A DNA stretch of 16,653 nt from JANXQE01 sp035651635 (GTDB taxonomy: Bacteria > Verrucomicrobiota > Verrucomicrobiia > Limisphaerales > UBA8199). The position numbers were made by a program, and so were the translations under genes. Under the pieces are notes generated by a model. It saw only the letters and a program-made list of their open reading frames with translations. It was not told the origin of the DNA and did not search any database. Below, piece by piece: positions 1-6,267 of the stretch (position 1 is its first letter; each line of letters opens with the position of its first letter). Location of the stretch: positions 1 to 16,653 of the forward strand of contig DASRFK010000026.1 of NCBI GenBank assembly GCA_035651635.1, given 5' to 3'.

Positions 1-2
1 GG

Positions 3-86
3 ATAGGCGGTAGCATGGTGGCTTCTCACATTATCCATCGAACTACGAGGGCAGAATCATATGAACATATTGCCCAACCAGGCTAG
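3..86 (+). CDS. 3' end of a cassette ORF cut by the window edge
   Basis: An open frame enters from the left edge and stops at TAG 84-86, giving 27 residues ending ...SYEHIAQPG. The stop lies inside the first attC, between the R'' box (72-78) and the L'' arm (89-102). Termination inside attC is common for cassette genes and supports this reading frame over the other two, which stop within the first 13 bases. Too little remains to suggest a function, and it may not be the true frame. Confidence 0.4.
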   Translation: MGGSMVASHIIHRTTRAESYEHIAQPG

Positions 87-164
87 TGCAGGCGACTGCG
101 CGGTAGCGTCAGGCTTGCAATTCGGCGGCGCCGGTCGCGCAGCGCCTGACCGCCATTGTTCGGC
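72..164 (+). other. attC recombination site 1 of the cassette array
   Basis: The R'' box GCCCAAC is at 72-78 and the R' box GTTCGGC at 158-164. The inner arms CAGGCGACTGCGCG (89-102) and CGCGCAGCGCCTG (136-148) pair over 13 bp and leave A95 unpaired. An unpaired base in this arm is the feature that lets integron integrases orient the folded bottom strand. The site is 93 bp with a 33-nt apical loop. The expected crossover is between G158 and T159. The fourth R' base is C where the classical GTTRRRY consensus has a purine. Confidence 0.85.
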
Positions 165-176
165 GTAACAACCATC

Positions 177-557
177 ATGCTCAAGTGGGCGGCATCTATC
201 TTAGCCTTGCTCGTTTGCGGCTTTGTCGCGTTCTCGCTGCTCCAGAGCCGGTCGCTTCGTCACGCCAGTTTGATCGATGGCAGAAATCAATTGCGAGTGG
301 CCTATGATGATTACTCGAAGACCGGCCAGATCACGAATCACCCGACATCCGGTTACCGTGTTTGGCTTTCCACAAATGCAGTGACGATTGAGGGGACACA
401 GTATCAGTGCTTTGCTGAAGTTGGCGGTGGCTGGGGTTATGACGGAGGTACACTGGCCATGACTACAAATCAGGTATTTATTTGGTTGGACACCGAACGA
501 CCTCCGAAGATCATTAGCAACGGCTACATGCCCACGGTTTTTTCAAAGCGCTACTGA
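177..557 (+). CDS. Cassette protein, 126 aa, N-terminal membrane anchor, unknown function
   Basis: This is the single gene of cassette 159-657. I chose ATG 177 because the protein then begins MLKWAASILALLVCGF, a good membrane anchor or uncleaved signal segment (about residues 3-23); the frame is also open from TTG 156, which overlaps the attC R' box. The rest is a soluble domain rich in Tyr, Thr and Gly with a glycine-rich GGGWGYDGG stretch near residues 88-96. No catalytic motif or family is recognisable. The stop TGA 555-557 lies 13 nt before the next attC. There is no clear Shine-Dalgarno sequence. The arrangement (anchor plus small extracytoplasmic domain) recalls pseudopilin-like proteins, but nothing in the sequence proves that. 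Confidence 0.7.
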   Translation: MLKWAASILALLVCGFVAFSLLQSRSLRHASLIDGRNQLRVAYDDYSKTGQITNHPTSGYRVWLSTNAVTIEGTQYQCFAEVGGGWGYDGGTLAMTTNQVFIWLDTERPPKIISNGYMPTVFSKRY

Positions 558-570
558 GTATGGCACAATC

Positions 571-663
571 GCCGAACCAGGCTGCTTCAGGCAACGGCGC
601 GATGACGTCTCCATTCCATGCCGAACGCAGCCGGCGCGCCGTGCCTGAGCAGATTCGTTATGC
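571..663 (+). other. attC recombination site 2 of the cassette array
   Basis: The R'' box GCCGAAC is at 571-577 and the R' box GTTATGC at 657-663. The inner arms CAGGCAACGGCGCG (588-601) and CGCGCCGTGCCTG (635-647) pair over 13 bp and leave one A (593 or 594) unpaired. The length (93 bp), the spacers (10 and 9 nt) and the 33-nt loop equal those of sites 1 and 4. R'' complements the GTTCGGC that begins this cassette (7 of 7) better than the R' now beside it (5 of 7), as expected if the cassette was inserted as a circle. Confidence 0.88.
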
Positions 664-709
664 GTTGGCGTGAACACATTTCTCGTCGTGGCCGCTATCT
701 TCCAAGTTG

Positions 710-1591
710 ATGAACAAATACGTGCTGGCACCAATCATCCTCATCGCAATTGCGGTCAGCTGGATTGTATATCACTTCAAGGGTGAGAATGCGGAGTGGC
801 GAACGCCAATTGCATTTTATGGAAAGGTGGTTGATGAAAGGGGAATGGCAGTGTCCAACGCGACGGTCGACTTTAGCTGTAATGACATCTCAGGCACGTC
901 GAGCTATCACTCCAAAAGTGACACGAATGGCCTGTTTTCAATCAGCCACATCAGGGGGAAAATGCTGGTGGTCGCGATAACGAAGGACGATTACTATACC
1001 TCCCGAGCAGATGAAGACAGTTTCTACTATGCCGGTCAGAACGTGAATTTTGTTCCGAATCCCGCGAAACCGGAGCTCTTTCATTTGAGGAAAATCGGTT
1101 TGCGTGAACCGTTGATTCATGTTGGAGCGCCATTGGGCGGGAAAAAGGATTTTCGGATTAAACGAGATGGAACCCCGGTAGAAGTTTCCCTCACGTCTGG
1201 TAAGACCGTAGCTCCGGGGACGGGAGACCTCCGTGTGGAGTGCTGGACTGACGACGAAGGCCATAAAGGGGAGCATTACGATTGGCGATGCAGAATCAGT
1301 GTGCCGAGAGGCGGTATATTACCATACACCAACGAATTTCCATTTCAGGCACCCAACGAGGGCTTTGGCGACTCGGATGAAATCAATATGCCAGCCTCCC
1401 TTGAAAATGGCTGGGGTAGAAATGCGAAAAGGAGCTACTTCTTAAAGTTGGCTAATGGAAACTACGCCCGAATGACGTTTGAAATGATCGCGGGAGGGGA
1501 CCATTTCTTTGAGGTAGAATCGTTCGTCAATCCGTCGGGCTCTCGAAACCTAGAGTTTGACCCAAATAAAGCCATCGAACTTGAAAACTAA
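710..1591 (+). CDS. Cassette protein, 293 aa, membrane-anchored, carboxypeptidase-regulatory-like domain
   Basis: This is the single gene of cassette 658-1716. ATG 710 was chosen over the preceding in-frame TTG 707 because the protein then starts MNKYVLAPIILIAIAV, a clear membrane-spanning segment at about residues 4-22. Residues 35-100 resemble a carboxypeptidase-regulatory-like (CarboxypepD_reg, Ig-like beta-sandwich) domain: a GKVVDERGMAVSNATV opening strand, then a SDTNGLFSI turn. The remaining 190 residues look like an extracytoplasmic beta-rich region with no known motif. Such domains usually occur in exported structural or transport-associated proteins, not enzymes. At 882 bp it is large for a cassette gene. 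Base composition is lower in GC than the chromosomal genes to the right, as often seen in acquired cassettes. Function unknown. Confidence 0.75.
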   Translation: MNKYVLAPIILIAIAVSWIVYHFKGENAEWRTPIAFYGKVVDERGMAVSNATVDFSCNDISGTSSYHSKSDTNGLFSISHIRGKMLVVAITKDDYYTSRADEDSFYYAGQNVNFVPNPAKPELFHLRKIGLREPLIHVGAPLGGKKDFRIKRDGTPVEVSLTSGKTVAPGTGDLRVECWTDDEGHKGEHYDWRCRISVPRGGILPYTNEFPFQAPNEGFGDSDEINMPASLENGWGRNAKRSYFLKLANGNYARMTFEMIAGGDHFFEVESFVNPSGSRNLEFDPNKAIELEN

Positions 1592-1635
1592 TGTCCACCG
1601 ACCATATACATTAATCTTGAGCCCGTGAAAACCAG

Positions 1636-1722
1636 GCATAATTCCGTGAAGGCGGCTCCGGTTTTCGCCACTCTGTTGGTCCTGGGCCAAATGCCCGGAG
1701 CGCCTTACGTCAATCGTTCGCC
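1636..1722 (+). other. attC recombination site 3 of the cassette array (divergent)
   Basis: The R'' box is GCATAAT at 1636-1642 and the R' box GTTCGCC at 1716-1722. The arm at 1645-1661 (CGTGAAGGCGGCTCCGG) pairs with 1695-1709 (CCGGAGCGCCTTACG), leaving two unpaired G residues (1648 and 1654 or 1655). This site is 87 bp with different spacing from the other three, so it is the least typical. R'' matches the complement of this cassette's own TTATGC leading end in 6 of 7 bases, versus 3 of 7 for the R' next to it, which supports its identity. Confidence 0.7.
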
Positions 1723-1725
1723 ATC

Positions 1726-2070
1726 ATGACTGACCGCCACACCTCGGCTGTGTCTTCGCCTCTCCGCTGGTTTACAGTCGTTATGGGAGCCTACAGCTTG
1801 GCCGTGCCTTTGGTCGTCGCTCCGATAGGGGTGTTTCGGTTACGCGGGGCAATGCAGCTGCGTGGAGCGATGCAAGGGCATTCCATATTGGATTGGAGCC
1901 TCCTGTTCTTCATGAGCAGCTTGGTAGTTGGAGTGGTCAGCTTGATGGGTGTGTTCAAAGCACGATGGACTTGTATGTTATGGTTGCCATTGGCCGGCCT
2001 GGCCCTCAGTGGGCCGCTTACTTTGCTTGCAGGCATTCTCTGGGCGCTGAGCGGAATGAACATACAATGA
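1726..2070 (+). CDS. Cassette protein, 114 aa, three-helix membrane protein, unknown function
   Basis: This is the single gene of cassette 1717-2161. ATG 1726 lies only 9 nt inside the cassette boundary, and the stop TGA 2068-2070 is 4 nt before the R'' box of the next attC, so the gene fills the cassette tightly. Hydrophobic segments at about residues 16-37, 57-78 and 84-108 predict three membrane helices. A tandem RGAMQL/RGAMQG duplication at about residues 40-49 sits in the first loop. No family motif is recognisable. There is no room for a leader or obvious ribosome site, so translation may depend on the upstream cassette or on a leaderless start. Confidence 0.7.
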   Translation: MTDRHTSAVSSPLRWFTVVMGAYSLAVPLVVAPIGVFRLRGAMQLRGAMQGHSILDWSLLFFMSSLVVGVVSLMGVFKARWTCMLWLPLAGLALSGPLTLLAGILWALSGMNIQ

Positions 2071-2074
2071 AGAA

Positions 2075-2167
2075 GCCGAACCCGCCAACTGCAGCGAACC
2101 CGGCGATGCCGTCTGGATTGTATGATGAACGCCTCAAACGCCGGGTCGCTGATCGGCACTGTTCGGC
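2075..2167 (+). other. attC recombination site 4 of the cassette array
   Basis: The R'' box GCCGAAC is at 2075-2081 and the R' box GTTCGGC at 2161-2167, perfectly complementary. The inner arms CAGCGAACCCGGCG (2092-2105) and CGCCGGGTCGCTG (2139-2151) pair over 13 bp and leave one A (2097 or 2098) unpaired. The length is 93 bp with a 33-nt loop. The loop resembles that of site 2: both start ATG-x-CGTCT and contain ATT, ATG and GAACGC at the same offsets. The crossover point is expected between G2161 and T2162. Confidence 0.9.
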
Positions 2168-2177
2168 GGATTAAGAT

Positions 2178-2252
2178 ATGCGGACCGTGGTTAACATCAC
2201 CAGGTTGATCATACCAGTCGCGCTCTTTGGGTTCGGCTGCGATCATCGCAAC
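2178..2252 (+). pseudogene. Last cassette gene, lipoprotein-like start destroyed by repeats
   Basis: After the last attC, ATG 2178 opens a frame encoding MRTVVNITRLIIPVALFGFGC, a basic start, hydrophobic core and Cys resembling a lipoprotein signal peptide. From about 2252 the sequence turns into palindromic C/T- and G/A-rich repeat DNA. The frame runs on to 2456 but then encodes only repeat translation such as IYDLRF-type peptides. I read this as a cassette gene truncated by insertion or expansion of repeats. No closing attC is visible before the next chromosomal gene. Confidence 0.5.
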
Positions 2253-2870
2253 CTCCTCTCCCCTTTGCCCCTCTCCTCCACCGCGGAGGAGAGGGGGATT
2301 TTTTTGAGGGACGTCTACCCGGGGTGGCGCGCAGGGGCGCGTACCCCGGGCTATGTTCTGGAACCGCTTTCAGGGTTCTTGGGTTGGCGCGCAGGGGCGC
2401 GGGAGACTTTAGGATTTACGATTTACGATTTGAGATTCGCGATTTGCGGTTTTTGATTTGGGATTTTTTAGCTGGCTTCATCATCCCGCCTTCGCGGAGG
2501 TTCGGCGCGGTGCTCTGGAACGTCTCCCCAGGAACCCGGAGGGAAATTTCCCTCACCCAACCCTTGCCATGAACCGAACGGAGAAAGCCCGCCCTCACCC
2601 CGGCCCTCTCCCCCAGGAGAGGGTGGAGCTTTCGCAGCGCAGTTTGGGTTCATGGTCCCAATGCGCGTTAAAAAAGTCGAGGCTCTCCATGAACCTGTCC
2701 TCTTCCTCGTCCCTCGAACCTTCAGAGGAAGAGGATGAGGAGGAGAAAGAGGAAGAGGACGAAACGGCGCCTGGTCGCGGTTCAAGGTCCTAATGCGGCT
2801 TGGAATCGACGTGGAGGCTCTCCAAGGGAGACGGAGGCCGCGGCCGTGAACCAGGAATGCTGGGCACGGG
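2252..2870. repeat. Mosaic of intergenic repeats, no gene
   Basis: This 620-bp stretch has no credible gene. It contains: a 12-bp hairpin at 2268-2296; a 17-bp direct repeat (TGGCGCGCAGGGGCGCG) at 2325-2341 and 2385-2401; a degenerate 7-bp tandem repeat (TTTACGA type) at about 2412-2469; a second hairpin (CCCTCTCC at 2604-2611 with 2616-2623); an imperfect direct repeat of about 42-45 bp at 2648-2689 and 2780-2824; and between those a 12-bp inverted repeat, 2697-2708 with 2749-2760. Open frames here translate to low-complexity Pro/Gly/Arg or Glu-rich peptides and are rejected as genes. Confidence 0.8.
2268..2305 (+). terminator. Rho-independent terminator-like hairpin after the cassette array
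   Basis: CCCCTCTCCTCC (2268-2279) pairs perfectly with GGAGGAGAGGGG (2285-2296) around a 5-nt loop, and T7 follows at 2299-2305. The stem and T-run have terminator form for plus-strand transcription leaving the cassettes. The hairpin lies in repeat DNA, so its form may come from the repeat and not from selection for termination. Confidence 0.5.
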
Positions 2871-4268
2871 CTAAGCAAGTAGTGAGTTGCGGTGGGCGGG
2901 GGGATCGTCGTCATCTGAGTCGTCGTCGTTGGGCTCTTGTGGGATGGCAGCAGCGCCTCTGAAAGGGCGATTGACCGGCTTCACAGCATCCTGTTCCAGC
3001 GCGTCAAGCATTTGCCGCGCGGCGCGCCGACCACTCGCTAACGCGGCCTGCACGGTCCCCTCTTCACCCGACGAGTCGGTAGCTTCTCCGGCGAAGAACA
3101 GTGTGTTCTTCGCTGGAATCGCAAGTTGACCGGCCATCGAAGCCATTCCCACCGGCGTGTAACTGTATGCCCCTCGTGAAAAGGGATCGCGTGTCCAATC
3201 ATGATGATGGACGCGAATAAGCAAATCCCGGATCTTCACAGGATCGGCCTTAAACATCCGGGCCGCCTGCGAAAGCGCTTCGGCTTGTAGTTCCTCCAAC
3301 CGGAGCCCTTCCAAATCTTTTGCGCGCGGCCCGCCCGCCCACGCGGTCAGCACTGCTCCGCGTTCATCCGACCACCAGGTGGGAAAGCGCGCGCCGAGGG
3401 CATGAATGAAACCGAAGTTTCGTTCCGGCCAAAAAGGAGTCCGGAATTCGAGTATTAACTTGGTCACTGGCCCCATCGCCAGCGCTTGAATTGCCTGTTC
3501 GTGCTGTGGCAGCCTTGGTAGAAATTGCACGCCAGATCTCTCCTGCTGCAAAACACCAATCGGTAACGTGATCAGCGCCTGGCGTCCCTCGAATTGTTCA
3601 ATGCTGCTTTCAGTGCGCGCTCGCACCTGGACCGCTCCTTCCTCCCACACAATAGATTCGACGACCCTTTCCAACTCCACCCGCACTCCGCTCTGCCTCA
3701 GTCGGGTGCTGAACCAATCGAGCATCGCTCGGTAACCTTCGTCGATTCGAAACTGGCGCGTCCCGTCATCGCGCTCGGACGCCTGCTCGCTCCGAGCCAA
3801 CGAGTGAACGCTTACACGCGCCGGGTCGGCCGCATGGAATCCCTCCACGTAGTCCAGGCTCAAGCTTTTGACAGGCTCCCTCAACTCGTTGCACTTCTTC
3901 AGAAAAGTGCGGAAGTCGTTGTCAGGCTCTGACACATTGATCCCGGAGAAAACCTCTTCGATCTCACCAAACAAATCATTGTCCTCTTTGAGAATGTTAT
4001 CGCGAAAGGTCCAGTGCCGAGCCGGCACCTCGCTGGTCTTTAGCTTTGCCGCGGAGATCACTTCCCAAACAGCGTTCTTCGCCCCGTGAACGAATTCTGC
4101 GCCGAGTTCAATTGGAAATCTGCCTGACTCGCTCCGTGCCGCGCGAATGCGCCCCCCGAGCCAGGGCCGCGCCTCCAAAATGGTTACTCCCACACCGCCA
4201 CTCGCCAGGTTCTGGGCCGCAGCCATGCCTGCGACTCCGCCCCCGATGACAATTACTTCCGCAGCCAT
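2871..4268 (-). CDS. Flavin-dependent amine oxidase (NAD(P)-binding/FAD amine oxidase family)
   Basis: The 465-residue protein has the FAD dinucleotide-binding fold at its N-terminus: GGGVAG at residues 9-14, then LEARPWLGGR at 31-40. GAEFVHG at 56-62 corresponds to the conserved GAxWxHG segment of monoamine and polyamine oxidases. K270 in GPVTKLILEF matches the active-site lysine region, and DWTRDPFSRGAYSY (357-370) and FFAGEATDSS (391-400) are the C-terminal FAD/substrate signatures. The family oxidises amines to imines, releasing ammonia or an aminoaldehyde plus hydrogen peroxide; the substrate cannot be told. No signal peptide is seen, so it is probably cytoplasmic. The C-terminus ends in an Asp-rich tail (about 446-455). 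It is a single gene between repeat clusters. Confidence 0.92.
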   Translation of the reverse strand: MAAEVIVIGGGVAGMAAAQNLASGGVGVTILEARPWLGGRIRAARSESGRFPIELGAEFVHGAKNAVWEVISAAKLKTSEVPARHWTFRDNILKEDNDLFGEIEEVFSGINVSEPDNDFRTFLKKCNELREPVKSLSLDYVEGFHAADPARVSVHSLARSEQASERDDGTRQFRIDEGYRAMLDWFSTRLRQSGVRVELERVVESIVWEEGAVQVRARTESSIEQFEGRQALITLPIGVLQQERSGVQFLPRLPQHEQAIQALAMGPVTKLILEFRTPFWPERNFGFIHALGARFPTWWSDERGAVLTAWAGGPRAKDLEGLRLEELQAEALSQAARMFKADPVKIRDLLIRVHHHDWTRDPFSRGAYSYTPVGMASMAGQLAIPAKNTLFFAGEATDSSGEEGTVQAALASGRRAARQMLDALEQDAVKPVNRPFRGAAAIPQEPNDDDSDDDDPPAHRNSLLA

Positions 4269-4363
4269 TCAGATAATGTCCGTCCGCCACCGCCAGTCGC
4301 AGGTGGGGTTTTAGCCTGCTGGTTCTTCGGCAAAATCGTTATCAGGTTATCAGGTGCCAGTCC

Positions 4364-4591
4364 GGGCACGTTGTGCCCATCCAGGGCAAACGCATCTAAA
4401 ATCCCTTGAAAAAAGCGGCCTGAGGTAGGGACATCGCGCTGCGATGTCCCCGCCCGCGTCCAGCGGGCGGAACGAAAACGAGAGGAGGTACGTTCACATC
4501 CAGCCTTGCGCCGCTGAACGCGGCGCGGACGGCGCAGCGCGCCATCCCTACCGCGAGAATTAGATGCGTCTGCCCTGCACGTTGTGCCGAA
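4364..4591. repeat. Palindromic intergenic element with nested terminal inverted repeats
   Basis: Outer arms GGGCAAACGCATCTAA (4384-4399) and TTAGATGCGTCTGCCC (4560-4575) match in 15 of 16 positions as an inverted repeat. Inside, GGTAGGGACATCGCGCTGCG (4424-4443) and CGCAGCGCGCCATCCCTACC (4533-4552) form a second inverted repeat (17 of 20). The core has three hairpins: ACATCGC/GCGATGT at 4431-4447, CCGCCCGC/GCGGGCGG near 4450-4472, and GCGCCGC/GCGGCGC near 4509-4527. A perfect hairpin GGGCAC/GTGCCC at 4364-4378 flanks it. It encodes no transposase, and the overlapping minus-strand frame is repeat translation. I recall similar sequences as multicopy elements in Verrucomicrobia, but could not check. 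Confidence 0.75.
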
Positions 4592-4646
4592 CGGCGCTCC
4601 GTGGACCGCCAGCACGGACCTGATCGAGCGCTCGGTTGGCCGGCGC

Positions 4647-5915
4647 TTAGCGCGAGCCGCTCGGGTCGAGGTTCATCACTACTGTGATCAAAGGCAGGAA
4701 CATGGCAATGACAATGCTGCCCACAATGATCGCCAGGATCACAATCAAGATGGGTTCCAACAACGAGGTCAACCCTTTGGCGGCATTGTCGAATTCATCA
4801 TCGTAAGTATCCGCCACTTTCATGAGCATCTCGGGCAATGCCCCGGTTTGCTCGCCGACATCTACCATCCCTGCCACCATGGGCGGAAACACCCTCGAGT
4901 TCCGCAGCACCGGCGCAATCGGGTCGCCCTGCTTCACCCCGTCATGCACACCCGCAACGACTTGGCTGACGATCAGATTACCGGTAGTTTCCTTAACAAT
5001 CGTTAACGCCTGCAGGATTGGCACACCGTTCCCCGCGAGCGTGCCCAACGTGCGCGCGAATTTCGAAATGGCCGCCTTGCGGAACAAGGGTCCGAGCACC
5101 GGCACCCCCAATTTTGCCCGGTCACACCAGATGGCCCCTGCCCGCGTCCGCGAAACAATCATCAAAACAAAAACTACGGCCGCGACTGTCGACACAACCA
5201 GCGGCAACCGGTGCACCATCAAATTGCTCACCTCGAAAATGAACCGGGTGAAAGCGGGCAACGGCCGTCCCTCGAGCAATCCGTCAAAGACTCGCTCGAA
5301 CCGTGGAACCACAAACACAATCAGAATCCCCAAAACTCCGGCGGCCACCGCCAGCACCGAGCAGGGGTAAAACATCGCCGCCTTGATTTTTCCCCGAAGT
5401 TGCTGTGATTTCTCCAGGAATCCGGACAATTGCGCCAAAGTGCCTTCGAGGGCACCGCCAGTCTCTCCAGCACGCACCAGGTTGAGATAAAGGGCGTTAA
5501 ATACGCGCGGAAACCCTGAGAGAGCTTCGGAAAAGGAAGACCCGTTTTCCACTCGCGCACCGACCTCGCGCAAAACCGCTTTGAACGGCCGGGATTCCTC
5601 CTGCTCTTCCAGGATCCGCAACGCGCGCAGCAACGACATGCCGGCACCGAGCATGGTCGCCAACTGTCGCGTGAACACCATTAACCGCGTGGTCTTGACC
5701 CGCGCTCTTTCTGGCCGGGCGCTAAAAATTGCGCTGCGTTCCCCCAGATGTCGCCGAGCCACGCTGCCGCCTCCAATGGCCGGCGCCTTGATCTGCACCG
5801 GAAACAAGCCCATCTCCCGCACGCGCCGAATGGCTTCCATTTGACTGGGCACATCCAGCGCCCCACGGCTCTCGACTCCATCGGGCCCCACTGCCACGTA
5901 TCTATAGCTGGCCAT
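4647..5915 (-). CDS. Type II secretion / type IV pilus inner-membrane platform protein, GspF/PilC family
   Basis: The 422-residue protein has the standard GspF length and layout: a short N-terminal cytoplasmic domain (1-70, with REMGLFPVQI), then two T2SSF repeats at about 78-205 and 282-405. Each repeat carries the family GE-x-GAL signature (AGETGGALEG at 149-158 and VGEQTGALPE at 353-362). Membrane helices are predicted at about 182-204, 238-255 and 387-412. Such proteins form the inner-membrane platform that couples the assembly ATPase to pseudopilin polymerisation. No GspE, GspG or PilT gene is next to it, so it is either an orphan or supplied by components elsewhere. A weak G-rich tract precedes the ATG. 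The amine oxidase gene downstream is separated by a repeat element and is probably not coupled. Confidence 0.95.
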   Translation of the reverse strand: MASYRYVAVGPDGVESRGALDVPSQMEAIRRVREMGLFPVQIKAPAIGGGSVARRHLGERSAIFSARPERARVKTTRLMVFTRQLATMLGAGMSLLRALRILEEQEESRPFKAVLREVGARVENGSSFSEALSGFPRVFNALYLNLVRAGETGGALEGTLAQLSGFLEKSQQLRGKIKAAMFYPCSVLAVAAGVLGILIVFVVPRFERVFDGLLEGRPLPAFTRFIFEVSNLMVHRLPLVVSTVAAVVFVLMIVSRTRAGAIWCDRAKLGVPVLGPLFRKAAISKFARTLGTLAGNGVPILQALTIVKETTGNLIVSQVVAGVHDGVKQGDPIAPVLRNSRVFPPMVAGMVDVGEQTGALPEMLMKVADTYDDEFDNAAKGLTSLLEPILIVILAIIVGSIVIAMFLPLITVVMNLDPSGSR

Positions 5916-6031
5916 GCGCCCCCCTATTCTGATTCCTCACCCTTTGCATTGAAGTTGCTCATCTGCCTATTTAGACAAGACTCACGCCCCAGCCTCACGC
6001 GCGGTAGACCGGGCGCGGACTTTCCTTCCGC

Positions 6032-6250
6032 GACGCCAAAGGCGTTATTCATACCAGCCCAGGCCCCAGACCTGGGACAATCGGCAGACCTTGTATCCGA
6101 GCGGGCCAACGGCCCGCCTCAAGAGGCCGGTTAAAAGTGCTCCAGGACGTGGGGAATTGACTTCGCGCCTTTGGCGCTTGCGGGATGACACTTTGGCGGT
6201 GCGTCCTGGGGCTAGCGCCCCAAGCTGGTATGATGGACGCCCTTGGCGTC
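6032..6250. repeat. Palindromic intergenic element with 27-bp terminal inverted repeats
   Basis: The arm at 6032-6058 (starting GACGCCAAAGGCG, ending CATACCAGC) is repeated inverted at 6224-6250 with 23 of 27 matches. Between them lie smaller hairpins, including GCGGGCC/GGCCCGC at about 6099-6115, GCGCC/GGCGC near 6165-6177 and TGGGGC/GCCCCA near 6207-6222. No protein is encoded. The form is that of a non-autonomous, MITE-like or REP-like element. It occupies most of the gap upstream of both the GspF gene (minus) and the serine hydrolase (plus). Confidence 0.7.
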
Positions 6251-6267
6251 AAAAATGAGCACATCCT

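Larger units (their letters stand above)
1..2250 (+). mobile_element. Integron gene-cassette array, distal part, without a visible integrase
   Basis: Four attC-like sites at 72-164, 571-663, 1636-1722 and 2075-2167 bound cassettes of 499 bp (159-657), 1059 bp (658-1716) and 445 bp (1717-2161), with a broken cassette after 2162. Each intact cassette has one plus-strand ORF that starts 9 to 52 nt after the crossover G^TT and stops before the next attC, with little non-coding DNA, as in known cassettes. The orientation (R'' left, R' right) puts any integrase and attI to the left of the window. No tyrosine recombinase is encoded here, so this is either the tail of a chromosomal integron or an integrase-less attC cluster. 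The right end dissolves into palindromic repeats from about 2252. The sites are seen directly; the integron interpretation follows from known attC architecture. Confidence 0.85.

Noticed and set aside
1..2250. Integron integrase gene within the window
   Set aside because: No frame in this region encodes tyrosine-recombinase motifs; any integrase would be to the left of the window.
2406..2470. CRISPR array
   Set aside because: The repeats are a degenerate 7-bp tandem without spacers; no cas genes are present.
2324..2962. Several open frames on both strands of 60-148 codons in the repeat cluster
   Set aside because: Their translations are low-complexity (IYDLRF-type, Pro/Gly/Arg-rich or Glu/Arg runs) and follow the repeat units; no start signals or domain features.
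4253..4615. Minus-strand 120-codon frame upstream of the amine oxidase
   Set aside because: It is the translation of the palindromic element and overlaps the start of the real gene in another frame.
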